The notes under the pieces are model-generated. The model saw nothing but the letters and a program-made list of their open reading frames with translations, ran no database searches and had not been told where the DNA came from. Source: Closterium sp. NIES-65 (Eukaryota; Streptophyta; Zygnematophyceae; Desmidiales; Closteriaceae). Taken from it: 64,000 bases of DNA. The stretch is from contig CANXME010000053.1 in assembly GCA_948144175.1 (NCBI GenBank), forward strand, positions 1 to 64,000. The letters run 5' to 3'. The translations under genes were made by a program, and so were the position numbers. Position 1 is the stretch's first letter, and every line of letters begins with the position of its first letter. Shown piece after piece: positions 1-13,133 of this stretch.

Positions 1-681
1 AGGAATTCGCTTGAATCAATTTCACTATATTCAGGTACAAACAGAGAAGGAATAAATAGCTCTAGCTAGCAAGGACCTTGGGAATCAACCTGGGAACAAC
101 CAGGGATGATCCCAAATAATTCCAAGCAACAGAACCAACCTGGCTGGACAAAATAGCAGGTGGTAGGTTGGTGAACAACCTCTAGTTCTGTTTTTCCAAC
201 CTGGGAAAACAACAACCAGGTTCAGGTCCTAAAAACAGAACCTGTTTTGTCTTTGCCCAACCAGCCAAATGCTGGTTCCGCTGGTTTCCCCTGGCCCTGT
301 AGCAAGCAGATACAGACAAACAACATCCAACCTTCACCTAAATTGTACCCCTATAGTGCCTGCCCTGCTACACTATAGTCAACCAAACAAAACATTACAA
401 TTTCGAGTTGGATAGAACTGAATCTGCGCAATCAAATAAGCCGAACCGCAAAGCTTCCATCTTGGATTCTTTGCGAGCTCGTCCTTTCTGCTTGTACTGT
501 TCATAGCGTGTACAATGTTATGCCGAAGCGCACAATGCGTGAGTACCTGCAAATGCTTCAAGCAAAAATTGCGAAAGCAAACAAACACACGAACATTCCA
601 TTCATACCCAAATGCATTCGCACACGCATACTCGTACAAACAGACGGCAGGATGTCGTGCAATGTGAATTTGCACCCAACA
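1..681 (-). repeat. Copia-A LTR, 3' LTR of A-I, truncated by window
   Basis: Matches the other copia-A LTRs. On the minus strand it begins TGTTGGGTGCAAATTCAC at 681, just after the purine tract GAGGGGGAG. About 410 bp of the LTR lie beyond the window start. Short reading frames inside it recur in every LTR copy and are not genes. Confidence 0.9.
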
Positions 682-723
682 CACTCCCCCTCAGCCTGTC
701 GGCTGCATCCCCATCATTCCATA

Positions 724-2132
724 CTAGTTCATGCTCATTCCACTCATGCGCACACAACGCCAATGAGGCTCATCCGCAAGCCTCTTGGTGAGGAAGTCTG
801 CTGGCTGCTGGTGAGTCTTGATGTAGATCGGATTCACCGTCCCCCTCTTCACCTCCTTACGTAGCCAGTGCCACTTGATACGCATGTGCTTATTCAGCCC
901 ATGAAGCACAGCGTTCCTGGCCATCCCAAGAGCTCCCTTGCTATCACAAAACAGCGGCGTAGCAACCTTTTGCTCCTGGCCAATCTCCTCCAACAGCCTC
1001 CTCAGCCAAATCACCTCCTTCACCCCATGGAACATCGCCATGTCCTCTGATTCCACGGAAGAGAGTGCTGTCTCCGTCTGCTTCTTTGACCTCCAACTAA
1101 CAGGTCCTCCCCCAACTACGCAGATGTATCCTCCCACAGATGAGGAATCCTCCTTCTCAGAGGCCCACGTAGCATCGGTAAAGCAAGTGAGAAAAAGCTT
1201 GCCTTCTCCAAGCCTCTCCCCCTTCTCTTTCAGGACCTCAACCCCTTTCTGCTTCACCTGTGCAGATGCAGAGTATTGAACTCCAATGCTTGGGTGAGAG
1301 TTCAGATACTTCACCACACGCTCAGCTGCATCCACCTGCTCCTCTGATGGATTCTGCACCACCCTAGCCAGCTTCCCAACCGAGAAAGAGATGTCGGGCC
1401 TCGTGTGAACTGCTGCATACAAGAGGCTGCCCACCAAGGACTGAAATTGCTGCTGCTCCTCGGCTTCAACCCCTTCATCCTCTGCAGCTTTCACAAGCTT
1501 GAATTCTGCTGGCAGGGGAGTTGCAACCTTGCGCTCATTCTCAATCCCGCACTTCTCCCCAAGCTCCTTGATGAACTTCTCCTGGTGCAGCTTCAACCAC
1601 CTGTGATCCATATCCCTCTCCACGTGCATCCCGAGGTAGTACTTTACCTCCCCAAGGTTCTTGCACTTGAAGTTCTCCATCAGCTGCTGCTGCACCTTCT
1701 GGATCTCCTTCATGCTGCTGCTAAAGAGAAGAATGTCGTCCACATAGACCAGAAACAGCACCAGCTTCTCCCCCTCCCCCTTGAGAAAGAGGCTCTCATC
1801 ACAGCTGCTGGTCCTGAATCCCATCTCCTCTAAAACAGCTGCCAACTTCTGGTACCAGCAGCGTGGCGCCTGCTTCAAGCCGTAGATGGACATTTTCAGC
1901 TTGCACACCCTGCCCGTACCATCCTCATACCCAGGTGGCTGCGTCATGAACACCTCCTCCTCTAAAATCCCGTTGAGGAATGCCGTTGATATGTCCATCT
2001 GGATAATGAACTTCCCACTAACGGCTGCATCTGCCAACAAGACACGAAGGGTAGAGGGCTTGGCAGTGGGAGCAAAGATCTCATTGAAGTCCCGCTTCTC
2101 CTTCTGCATAAACCCCTTAGCCACCAACCTAC
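724..2132 (-). pseudogene. Copia-A RT-RNase H half of A-I pol
   Basis: C-terminal part of a copia polyprotein: reverse transcriptase (starting at the LVAKGF motif, with YGLKQAPRCWYQ and the catalytic YVDD box) followed by RNase H (FTDATWAS, SSVESE, CDSKGALG, and the terminal THQQPADFLTKRL). The frame is open to a natural stop at 724. The N-terminal part is missing here because A-II is inserted at the junction of IYKS and RLVAKG; the other half lies at 9917-13087. The conserved VESEYMA motif reads VESEDMA. Without the upstream half and a start codon it cannot be expressed as a normal polyprotein. Confidence 0.88.
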
Positions 2133-3208
2133 TGTTTGTGTAAGGGCCTAATAAACTCAAGCTATTAAGACTTTATCAATCTTAAAACCTCTCCTCGGGG
2201 TCACCTCCAAGGGTCCTTGGGTGCCTGGTACAAGACCAGCCCCTATCCTCGGGTCCGAGTTTGTAGATAGAGGGATCAAGAGGGACTAAGTCAAAATAGC
2301 AAGAGTACCTTGAATGTCGCGCAGCGTATCGTGCAGACCGTAGATCGGATCAAGCTGAGAATTTACTATATCGAAGCTCACTCTAAGAGTTGCCTCGCGA
2401 AAAGTTCTGCCATTACGAAGTTATGGCTCCGACAGCGTTAGCCTAGCGTTGGATTGCTAGCGTACTAGCGTTGACTGGGGTAGCATTCCGCCGTCGCACC
2501 GCGTAGAAATGAAATTCCAGGAAGGGAGGAATTCGCTTGAATCAATTTCACTATATTCAGGTACAAACAGAGAAGGTATAAATAGCTCTAGCTAGCAAGG
2601 ACCTTGGGAATCAACCTGGGAACAACCAGGGATGATCCCAAATAATTCCAAGCAACAGAACCAACCTGGCTGGACAAAATAGCAGGTGGTAGGTTGGTGA
2701 ACAACCTCTGGTTCTGTTTTTCCAACCTGGGAAAACAACAACCAGGTTCAGGTCCTAAAAACAGAACCTGTTTTGTCTTTGCCCAACCAGCCAAATGCTG
2801 GTTGCGCTGGTTTCCCCTGGCCCTGTAGCATGCAGATACAGACAAACAACATCCAACCTTCACCTAAATTGTACCCCTATAGTGCCTGCCCTGCTACACT
2901 ATAGTCAACCAAACAAAACAGTACAATTTCGAGTTGGATAGAACTGAATCTGCGCAATCAAGTAAGCCGAACCGCAAAGCTTCCATCTTGGGTTCCTTTG
3001 CGAGCTCGTCCTTTCTGCTTTCACTGTTCATAGCGCGTACAATGTTATGCCGAAGCGCACAATGCGCGAGTACCTGCAAATGCTTCAAGCGAGAATTGCA
3101 AAAGCAAACAAACACACGAACATTCCATTCATACCCAAATGCATTCGCACACGCATACTCGTACAAACAGACGGCAGGATGTCGTGCAATGTGAATTTGC
3201 ACCCAACA
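2133..3208 (-). repeat. Copia-A LTR, 3' LTR of A-II
   Basis: About 1076 bp, with minus-strand ends TGTTGGGTGC at 3208 and TTACACAAACA at 2133 (normally TTACACCAACA). It lacks a short stretch near the middle (about 2393) present in other copies. The purine tract of A-II abuts it at about 3209-3220. Confidence 0.9.
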
Positions 3209-3250
3209 CACTCCCCCTCAGCCTGCCGGCTGCATCCCCATCATTCCATA

Positions 3251-6200
3251 CTAGTTCATGCTCATTCCACTCATGCGCACACAACGCCAATGAGGCTCAT
3301 CTGCAAGCCTCTTGGTGAGGAAGTCTGCTGGCTGCTGGTGAGTCTTGATGTAGATCGGATTCACCGTCCCCCTCTTCACCTCCTTACGTATCCAGTGCCA
3401 CTTGATACGCATGTGCTTGTTCAGCCCATGAAGCACAGCGTTCCTGGCCATTCCAAGAGCTCCCTTGCTATCACAAAACAGCGGCGTAGCAACCTTTTGC
3501 TCCTGGCCAATCTCCTCTAACAGCCTCCTCAGCCAAATCACCTCCTTCACCCGATGGAACATCGCCATGTACTCTGATTCCACAGAAGAGAGTGCTGTCT
3601 CCGTCTGCTTCTTTGACCTCCAACTAACAGGTCCTCCTCCAACTACGCAGATGTATCCTCCCACTGATGAGGAATCCTCCTTCTCAGAGGCCCACGTAGC
3701 ATCGGTAAAGCAAGTGAGAAAGAGCTTGCCTTCTCCAAGCCTCTCCCCCTTCTCTATCAGCACCTCAACCCCTTTCTGCTTCACCTGTGCAGATGCGGAG
3801 TATTGAACTCCAATGCTTGGGTGAGAGTTCAGATACCTCACCACATGCTCAGCTGCATCCACCTGCTCCTCTGATGGATTCTGCACCACCCTAGCCAGCT
3901 GCCCAACCGAGAAAGAGATGTCGGGCTTCATGTGAACTGCTGCATACAAGAGGCTGCCCACCAAGGACTGAAATTGCTGCTGCTCCTCGGCTTCAACCCC
4001 TTCATCCTCTGCAGCTTTCACAAGCTTGAATTCTGCTGGCAGGGGAGTTGCAACCTTGCGCTCATTCTCAATTCCGTACTTCTCCCCAAGCTCCTTGATG
4101 AACTTCTCCTGGTGCAGCTTCAACCACCTGTGATCCAGATCCCTCTCCACGTGCATCCCGAGGTAGTACTTTACCTCCCCAAGGTTCTTGCACTTGAAGT
4201 TCTCCATCAGCTGCTGCTGCACCTTCTGGATCTCCTTCATGCTGCTGCTAAAGAGAAGAATGTCGTCCACATAGACCAGAAACAGTACCAGCTTCTCCCC
4301 CTCCCCCTTGAGAAAGAGGCTCTCATCACAGCTGCTGGTCCTGAATCCCATCTCCTCTAAAACAGCTGCCAACTTCTGGTACCAGCAGCGTGGCGCCTGC
4401 TTCAAGCCGTAGATGGATTTTTTCAGCTTGCACACCCTGCCCGTACCATCCTCATACCCAGGTGGCTGCGTCATGTACACATCCTCCTCTAAAATCCCAT
4501 TGAGAAATGCCGTTGATATGTCCATCTGGATAATGAACTTCCCACTAACGGCTGCATCTGCCAACAAGACACGAAGGGTAGGAGGTTTGGCAGTGGGAGC
4601 AAAGATCTCATTGAAGTCCCGCTTCTCCTTCTGCATAAACCCCTTAGCCACCAACCTACTCTTGTAGATGGTGACCTGCCCCTTGTCGTCAGTCTTGATC
4701 CTTAGCACCCACTTGCATTGTACCGCTTTCTTTCCCTCAGGCAGCACCACTAGTTCCCAAGTCCCATTCTCCAGCAGGCTCTGGTATTCAGCATCCCTAG
4801 AAGCTAGCCATTTGTCCCTATCTGGTCCAGCTAATGCCTCCTCCATGCTAGCTGGTTCCTCTGGTGCAGGGGAAAGAAAACAGTACGCAGGCTCATCCTC
4901 CTCATCCGGGTCATAGCCATGCGGTAGAATCAGCAATGCCTCCTCAGTCCCAAGCTGCTGCTCCGCTACATCAGCTCCTGCAGTCAGCTTCTTAGTAGCC
5001 ATACGGGTACGTCCTGGCCTGGAGACGGGTGTCTCCCATCCCTTCATAACGACACCCTTCGGCTTCTTAGTTTTTCCCTGCTGCTGCTCTCCTCCCTCGG
5101 ATCCAGCAGCTCCACTAGTGCTACCGCTAGTCTCCACACCATCATTTTCTCCACCAGCAGGTGCCTCTTGTACCTTCTTTCCATCACCACCCTCTGCAGC
5201 TGCCTCCTCTCCCTCCTCCCACACACTAGGAGTTAGGTCCAGCTGCATGGTGATGTGCTCCATTTGCTGGGACACCCTGGCCTCCGGCTGTTTCTCCCAG
5301 CTCCCATACATCATGCCCTCAACAAACTTCACATCCCTGCTGTCAAACAACACACCCTTGGAAGGTTCCCACAGCAGCCATCCCTTGCTCTCAGCAGCCA
5401 GCCCCAAATGCACACACCAGATTGCACTCGCCCCCAACTTACTGCGGTAGGTCTTGGGGACGTGGGCGACTGCCATGCAACCGAACACCCTCAGCATGTC
5501 CACCGGCGGCTTCCTCCCAAGCCACCTCTCCAACGGCACCCACGAGTCATCCCCAACCTTTGTGAGTACCCTGTTCCTAGCGACGGTAGCGTGCCGAACA
5601 GCATGGGGCCACATCAAGTTGCCCAGCCCAGATTCTATGAGCAGCGCCCTAGCTGTCTCCAGAATTGTCCGGTTCGCCCGTTCTGCTACACCGTTGGACT
5701 GTGGGGTGTAAGCCGTGGTCAGCTCCCTCTGGATGCCCTGCTTCTTGAGCCAGGCCGTCATCTCAGCTCCAAGGAACTCACCACCCCGATCTGTCCTAAT
5801 CTGCTTCACCACACATTCCGCGTGCTTCTCCACGAACGGCAGCCAATCGTCCCGAATCGTGGAGGCGGCGTGATCTTTCTGCTTCAGCGGATACGCCCAC
5901 ATTAGCCTACTCCAGTCATCCACTATGGTTAGGAAATACCGCTCCCCGTTGTGCCCTTGCACCGGCAGCGGTCCCACCAAGTCCATGTGGACCAGCTCCA
6001 ACGGCTTTTTGCTCCTGCCAGCCACACTATGGAAGGGGAAACGGGTGAACTTTGAAAGGAGGCAAATTTCACAGTTATCATCGGGTGGTTGTCCGTTCAG
6101 CTTCAAGCCCTTAACGGCTCCATCCTTCTCCAGCTGCTTCAGCAAAGGCATTGCCACATGCCCCAAACGTCGGTGTGCAGTTGCCCAATCCGTCTCCCCA

Positions 6201-7825
6201 GATCTGGCCGATACTTTCACACCAACCCCTCCAACGGCGTTGCACTCCCCCTGGGATGCAGACCCCTCTCCAGCCTGCCCCCCACCGTGCCACGCCAACG
6301 CCGGCAGCTGCCACATAGATCTGTACACGTCCTTGCTCTCGTGCAGATCCCAAAGCACCCGATTGCCCAGCTTCCCCTTATAAGTGCGAGCCCCATCCGT
6401 GTTGGTGTTCACCCCAGCCTTGCCAAGCTTACGGAGGGAGATAAGGTTGGCCTTCAGGTCGGGGACGAGGAGAACGTCGTGCAGCACCACTGGCTTGCCA
6501 TCCGCTCCCTTAAACGCAGCTCGTCCCGCACCAGCCACCTTCAACATGTGTCCAGAGGCTGAGCACATCTCATTAATCGGTGTAGCGCGTACGTCGTCCA
6601 GCAGGTCCTTGCGCGGCGTCATTGTCCAAGCAGCGCCTGTGTCCAACACCCAATAGTCCAGGGGGTGCAGCTCTGCTCCAACCTTAGCAGATGCGTCTCC
6701 TTGCTCCCCCTTGTCTCCCACAGGGAAAATCTGGCCCGCGGTGCGCTCCTTCTTCTTTTCCGCACCACTGTTGCCCTTCGGGTTGTTGTCGGACGAATCA
6801 GCGACCATGTTGGCGCCGTTTTTCTGGTTCCTCCGCGCGCCGCTATCCTGGTAACGATTCTGGGGGATCCATCCATCGGGTTTCTTATAGCACAAAAACC
6901 AGGGGTGCCCTTCCTTCTCACAATACCAGCAACTCCCTTTCATTTTGCCACCAGCACCCGACTTGCCCCCACGTCCACCGCGACCCCAACCGGTACCTCC
7001 TTGTTGGTCGTTGGAGTCGTCGTCTTTCTTTGCACCGCGTCCAGCACTACCAAAGCCACGTCCTTTGCCACGTCGGCTCCCTTGCATCTCGTAGCCGCTG
7101 CTGCCGTCGTCACCACCCATCAGTTGACGGCGACGGAAGTCCTCCTCTAGAATCTTTGTCCGCACCCACTCGAGTGTCCACGAGCTCTGGTTCTGCGGCA
7201 CGCTCAATCCGCTCGTGAATTGAAGCCACGATTCCGGCAGCAGCGAGAGCATCTTCAGGCACTTGGTCTGCTCCGGGTAGGTGATTCCCGCGGTCGCCAA
7301 CTTCGCGTAGAGGTCGCGCAATTTGTCCATGACATGTTGCACCGGCTCTCCCTCGCTCAGGCGCAACGCGGACAGCTCCCTCTCCAGCATCAATGTTGCA
7401 ACAACGGAGGTCGGGGCGTGCAGCTCCTTCAACACGGTCCACGCCTTCGGACCGCACTCAACCTCCGGCAGCAGGTGCATGACGTGGTGACGCTGGTTCA
7501 GCTCCAAACTCTGCGACATCAAGTAGTGGCCAGCCGAGGCGCGCTCGTCCCAATCTTCCTGAAGGGCGGGGTCACTCGGTCTAGGCTCCTCCCCAATCAT
7601 TAGTTTCAGCAAACCGATCTGACGGAAATAAAGTTGCATTTTCCAGGCCCAATCATCATAGCCCTCACCATTGAACTTCTCGACGGTGAAGTTTTTCAGC
7701 ACCTCCTTGATCAGCGAGCCCTGGCTTGTTCGCGCTCCCCTTGGCGCAGAAACACCAGAATCTTGGCTGCCGCTATGATCTTGGGCTCAAGATTCACCAG
7801 CTACCGCCGAGGTGTTGCCCGCCAT
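3251..7825 (-). pseudogene. Copia-A gag-pol of A-II, one early stop
   Basis: Full-length copia polyprotein in one frame: gag with a CCHC knuckle (CWYCEKEGHPWFLC), protease (LDTGAAWTM), integrase with HHCC and D,D-35-E residues, reverse transcriptase (YVDDILLF) and RNase H. The family start codon is at 7825, but codon 13 is TGA (7789-7787; TCA in the intact copy), so the uninterrupted frame begins at an internal Met at 7702 and gives 1483 codons. The rest aligns without a gap to A-VIII. It could be nearly functional in trans, but as read gag lacks its first 41 residues. The MPP-like primer site and 5' LTR lie to the right. Confidence 0.88.
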
Positions 7826-7871
7826 AGCTACCTATAACGAGGATCACTATAACGCAGCTCTGATACCAGCT

Positions 7872-8735
7872 TGTTGGTGTAAGGGCCTAATAAACTCAAG
7901 CTATTAAGACTTTATCAAACTTAAAACCTCTCCTCGGGGTCACCTCCAAGGGTCCTTGGGTGCCTGGTGCAAGACCAGCCCCTATCCTCGGGTCCGAGTT
8001 TGTAGAGAGAGGGATCAAGAATGACTTAGTCAAAATAACAAGAGTACATTGAACGTCGCGCAGCGTATCGTGCAGACCGCCGACTGGATTAAGCTGAGAA
8101 TTTCCTATATCGAAGCTCACTTCAAGAGCTTTAAAATAAGCCAAGTTGCCTCGCGAGAAGTTCTGCCATTACGAAATTATGGATCGGACAGCGTTTGCCT
8201 AGCGTTGAAGTGCCAACGTACTAGCGTTGACTTGGGTAGCATTCCGCCGTCGCACCGCGTAGAAACGAAATTCCACGAAGGGAGGAATTCGCTTGAATCA
8301 AATTGACTATATTAAAGTACAAACAGAGAAGGAATAAATAGCTCTAGCTAGCAAGGACCTTGGGAATAAACCTGGGAACAACCAAGGATGATCCCAAATA
8401 ATTCCAAGCAACAGAACCAGCCTCGCTGGACAAAACAGCAGGTGCTAGGTTGGTAAACAACCTCTGGTTCTGTTTTTCCAACCTGGGAAAACAACAACTA
8501 GGTTGAAGTCCTAAAAACAGAACCTGATTTGTCTTTGCCCAACCAGCCAAATGCTGGTTCCACTGGTTTCCCCTGGCCCTGTAGCAAGCAGATACAGACA
8601 AACAACATCCAACCTTCATCTAAATTGTACCCCTATAGTGCCTACCCTGCTACACTATAGTCAACCAAACAAAACAGTACAATTTCGAGTTGGATAGAAC
8701 TGAATCTGTACAATCAATTCAACCGAACCGCAAAG
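7872..8735 (-). repeat. Copia-A LTR, partial, next to the A-II primer site
   Basis: Begins TGTTGGTGTAAGG beside the primer site (TGGTATCAGAGC on the minus strand, about 7857-7868) and follows the LTR consensus to about 8735, where it stops in the middle of the conserved AACCGCAAAG stretch. About 230 bp of the LTR 5' end are absent. It is more divergent from the family than most LTRs here. Confidence 0.85.
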
Positions 8736-8826
8736 TGTGGTTGGTTCTAACAGTAAATGTGTTACTTCCCGTGTAGTTGGTATTAATAGTTAATGTGCTA
8801 TTTATCTATGTGGATGGTACCAAGAG
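8736..8826. other. 91-bp A+T-rich spacer between two copia-A LTRs
   Basis: Sequence between the truncated LTR and the next full LTR that matches no other part of the window. It contains repeats of a GGTTGGT/AGTTGGT plus TAA...TAATGTG type. No coding potential is seen. It may be filler at a recombination junction or a relic of older flanking DNA. Confidence 0.5.
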
Positions 8827-9916
8827 TGTTGGTGTAAGGGCCTAATAAACTCAAGCTATTAAGACTTTATCAAACTTAAAACCTCTCCTCGGGGTCACCT
8901 CCAAGGGTCCTTGGGTGCCTGGTACAAGACCAGCCCCTATCCTCGGGTCCGAGTTTGTAGAGAGAGGGATCAAGAGGAACTTAGTCAAAACAGCAAGAGT
9001 ACCTTGAACGTCGCGCAGCGTATCGTGCAGACCGTAGATCGGATCAAGCTGAGAATTTACTCTATCGAAGCTCACTCTAAGAGCTTCAAAATAAGCCAAG
9101 TTGCCTCGCGAAAAGTTCTGCCATTACGAAGTTATGGCTCGGACAGCGTTAGCCTAGCGTTGGAGTGCTAGCGTACTAGCGTTGACTCGGGTAGCATTCC
9201 GCTGTCGCACCGCGTAGAAATGAAATTCCAGGAAGGGAGGAATTCGCTTGAATCAATTTCACTATATTCAGGTACAAACAGAGAAGGAATAAATAGCTCT
9301 AGCTAGCAAGGACCTTGGGAATCAACCTGGGAACAACCAGGGATGATCCCAAATAATTCCAAGCAACAGAACCAACCTGGCTGGACAAAATAGCAGGTGG
9401 TAGGTTGGTGAACAACCTCTGGTTCTGTTTTTCCAACCTGGGAAAACAACCAGGTTCAGGTCCTAAAAACAGAACCTGTTTTGTCTTTGCCCAACCAGCC
9501 AAATGCTGGTTCCGCTGGTTTCCCCTGGCCCTGTAGCATGCAGATACAGACAAACAACATCCAACCTTCACCTAAATTGTACCCCTATAGTGCCTGCCCT
9601 GCTACACTATAGTCAACCAAACAAAACAGTACAATTTCGAGTTGGATAGAACTGAATCTGCGCAATCAAGTAAGCCGAACCGCAAAGCTTCCATCTTGGG
9701 TTCCTTTGCGAGCTCGTCCTTTCTGCTTTTACTGTTCATAGCACGTACAATGTTATGCTGAAGCGCACAATGCGCGAGTACCTGCAAATGCTTCAAGCGA
9801 GAATTGCAAAAGCAAACAAACACACGAACATTCCATTCATACCCAAATGCATTCGCACATGCATACTCGTACAAACAGACGGCAGGATGTCGTGCAATGT
9901 GAATTTGCACCCAACA
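8827..9916 (-). repeat. Copia-A LTR, outer right LTR of the A-II insert
   Basis: Complete LTR of 1090 bp with both termini, TGTTGGTGTAAGG at 8827 and CACCCAACA at 9916. It is followed at once by the CTTAC copy of the target duplication and the interrupted A-I pol. Confidence 0.92.
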
Positions 9917-12900
9917 CTTACTCTTGTAGATGGTGACCTGCCCCTTGTCGTCAGTCTTGATCCTTAGCACCCACTTGCATTGTACCGCTTTCTTTCCCTC
10001 AGGCAGCACCACTAGTTCCCAAGTCCCATTCTCCAGCAGGCTCTGGTACTCAGCATCCCTAGAAGCTAGCCATTTGTCCCTATCTGGTCCAGCTAATGCC
10101 TCCTCCATGCTAGCTGGTTCCTCTGGTGCAGGGGCAAGAAAACAGTACGCAGGCTCATCCTCCTCATCCGGGTCATAGCCATGCGGTAGAATCAGCAATG
10201 CCTCCTCGGTCCCAAGCTGCTGCTCTGCTACATCAGCTCCTGCAGTCAGCTTCTTAGTAGCCATACGGGTACGTCCTGGCCTGGAGACGGGTGTCTCCCA
10301 TCCCTTCATAACGACACCCTTCGGCTTCTTAGTGTTCCCCTGCTGCTGCTCTTTCCCCTCAGATCCAGCAGCTCCACTAGTGCCAGTCTCCACATCATTT
10401 TCTCCACCAACAGGTGCCTCCTGTACCTTCTTTCCATCACCACCCTCTGCAGCTGCCTCCTCTCCCTCCTCCCACACACTAGGAGTTAGGTCCAGCTGCA
10501 TGGTGATCTGCTCCATTTGCTGGGACACCCTGGCCTCCGGCTGTTTCTCCCAGCTCCCATACATCATGCCCTCAACAAACTTCACATCCCTGCTGTCAAA
10601 CAACATACCCTTGGAAGGCTCCCACAGCAGCCATCCCTTGCTCTCAGCAGCCAGCCCCAAATGCACACACCAGCTTGCACTCGCCCCCAACTTACTGCGG
10701 TAGGTCTTGGGGACGTGGGCGACTGCCATGCAACCGAACACCCTCAGCATGTCCACCGGCGGCTTCCTCCCAAGCCACCTCTCCAACGGCACCCACGAGT
10801 CATCCCCAACCTTTGTGAGTACCCTGTTCCTGGCGACGGTAGCGTGCCGAACAGCATGGGGCCACATCAAGTTGCCCAGCCCAGATTCTATGAGCAGCGC
10901 CCTAGCTGTCTCCAGAATTGTCCGGTTTGCCCGTTCTGCTACACCGTTGGACTGTGGGGTGTAAGCCGTGGTCAGCTCCCTCTGGATGCCCTGCTTCTTG
11001 AGCCAGGCCGTCATCTCAGCTCCAAGGAACTCACCACCCCGATCTGTCCTAATCCGCTTCACCACACACTCCGCTTGCTTCTCCACTAACGGCAGCCAAT
11101 CGTCCCGAATCGTGGAGGCGGCGTGATCTTTCTGCTTCAGCGGATACGCCCACATTAGCCTGCTCCAGTCATCCACTATGGTTAGGAAGTACCGCTCCCC
11201 CTTGTGCCCTTGCACCGGCAGCGGCCCCACCAAGTCCATGTGGACCAGCTCCAACGGCTTTTTGCTCTTGCCAGCCACACTATGGAAGGGGAAACGGGTG
11301 AACTTTGAAAGGAGGCAAATTTCACATTTATCATCGGGTGGTTGTCCGTTCAGCTTCAAGCCCTTAACGGCTCCATCCTTCTCCAGCTGCTTCAGCAAAG
11401 GCATTGCCACATGCCCCAAACGTCGGTGTGCCGTTGCCCAATGCGTCTCCCCAGATCTGGCCGACACTTTCACACCAACCCCTCCAACGGCATTGCACTC
11501 CCCCTGGGATGCAGACCCCTCTCCAGCCTGCCCCCCACCATGCCACGCCAGCGTCGGCAGCTGCCACATAGATCTGTACACGTCCTTGCTCTCGTGCAGA
11601 TCCCAAAGCACCCGATTGCCCAGCTTAACCTTATAAGTGCGAGCCCCATCCGTGTTGGTGTTCACCCCAGCCTTGCCAAGCTTACGGAGGGAGATGAGGT
11701 TGGCCTTCAGGTCGGGGACGAGGAGAACGTCGTGCAGCACCACCGGCTTGCCATCCGCTCCCTTAAACGCAGCTCGTCCCGCACCAGCCACCTTCAACAT
11801 GTGTCCAGAGGCAGAGCACACCTCATTAATCGGTGCAGCGCGTACGTCGTCCAGCAGGTCCTTGCGCGGCGTCATTGTCCAAGCAGCGCCTGTGTCCAAC
11901 ACCCAATAGTCCAGGGGGTGCAGCTCTGCTCCAACCTTACCAGATGCGTCTCCTTGCTCCCCCTTGTCTCCCATATGGAAGAATTGGCCCGCGGTGCGCT
12001 CCTTCTTCTTCTCCGCACCGCCGTTGCCCTTCGGGTTGTTGTCGGACGAATCAGCGACCATGTTGGCGCCGTTTTTCTGGTTCCTCCGCGCGCCGCCATC
12101 CTGGTGACGATTCTGGGGGGTCCATCCATCGGGTTTCTTATAGCACAAAAACCAGGGGTGCCCTTCCTTCTCACAATACCAGCAACTCCCTTTCATTTTG
12201 CCACCAGCACCCGACTTGCCCCCACGTCCAGATTTCGCACCGCCACCCCAACCGGTACCTCCTTGTTGGTCGTTGGAGTCGTCGTCTTTCTTTGCACCGC
12301 GTCCAGCACCACCGAAGCCACGTCCTCTGCCACGTCGGCTCCCTTGCATCCCGTAGCCGCTGCTGCCGTAGTCTCCACCCCTCAGTTGACGGCGACGGAA
12401 GTCCTCCTCCAGAATCTTCGTCCGCACCCACTCGAGCGTCCACAAGCTCTGGTTCTGCGGCAGGCTCAATCCGCTTGTGAATTGAAGCCACGATTCCGGC
12501 AGCAGCGAGAGCATCTTCAGGCACTTGGTCTGCTCCGGGTAGGTGATTCCCGCGGTCGCCAACTTCGCGTAGAGGTCGCGCAATTTGTCTAGGACAGGTT
12601 GCACCGGCTCTCCCTCGCTCAGGCGCAACGCGGACAGCTCCCTCTCCAGCATCAACGTTGCAACAACGGAGGTCGGGGCGTGTAGCTCCTTCAACACCGT
12701 CCACGCCTTCGGACCGCACTCAACCTCCGGCAGCAGGTGCATGACGTGGTGACGCTGGTTCAGCTCCAAACTCTGCGACAACAAGTAGTAGCCAGCCGAG
12801 GCGCGCTCGTCCCAATCTTCCTTAAGGGCGGGGTCACTCGGTCTAGGCTCCTCCCCAATCATTAGTTTCAGCAAACCGATCTGACGGAAATAAAGTTGCA

Positions 12901-13087
12901 TTTTCCAGGCCCAATCATCATAGCCCTCACCATTGAACTTCTCGACGGTGAAGTTCTTCAGCACCTCCTTGATCAGCGAGCCCTGGCTTGTTCGCGCTCC
13001 CCTTGGCGCAAAAACACCAGAATCATGGCTGCCGCTACGATCTTGGGCTGAAGATTCACCAGCTACCGCCGAGGTGTTCCCCGCCAT
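9917..13087 (-). pseudogene. Copia-A gag-protease-integrase half of A-I
   Basis: Begins at the family start codon (MAGNTSAVAGESS, 13087) and is open through gag, the CCHC knuckle, protease (LDTGAAWTM), the integrase HHCC and D,D,E core, and the spacer before reverse transcriptase. It stops making sense after IYKS at 9917, where A-II begins; the frame then runs into the LTR. RT-RNase H of the same element continues at 682-2132. No internal stop is visible, so A-I seems to have been intact when A-II landed. Confidence 0.88.
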
Positions 13088-13133
13088 AGCTACCTATATC
13101 GAGGATCACTATAACGCAGCTCTGATACCAGCT

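Larger units (their letters stand above)
2133..9916 (-). mobile_element. Copia-A copy A-II with duplicated 5' LTR region
   Basis: Nested in A-I at a CCTAC/CTTAC target duplication. On the plus strand the order is LTR (2133-3208), internal coding region (3209-7871), a partial LTR (7872-8735) next to the primer site, 91 bp of non-LTR sequence, then a further complete LTR (8827-9916) ending at the duplication. A normal element would have a single 5' LTR, so the right end is rearranged. The internal region is nearly intact apart from one stop early in gag. Confidence 0.82.

Noticed and set aside
11342..12592. 416-codon plus-strand frame, and similar long antisense frames at 25298-26578, 26612-27703, 57635-58636, 14064-15587
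   Set aside because: Each is the exact antisense of copia-A gag-pol. They recur with the element and show no domain of their own; high G+C and biased codons keep the opposite strand open.
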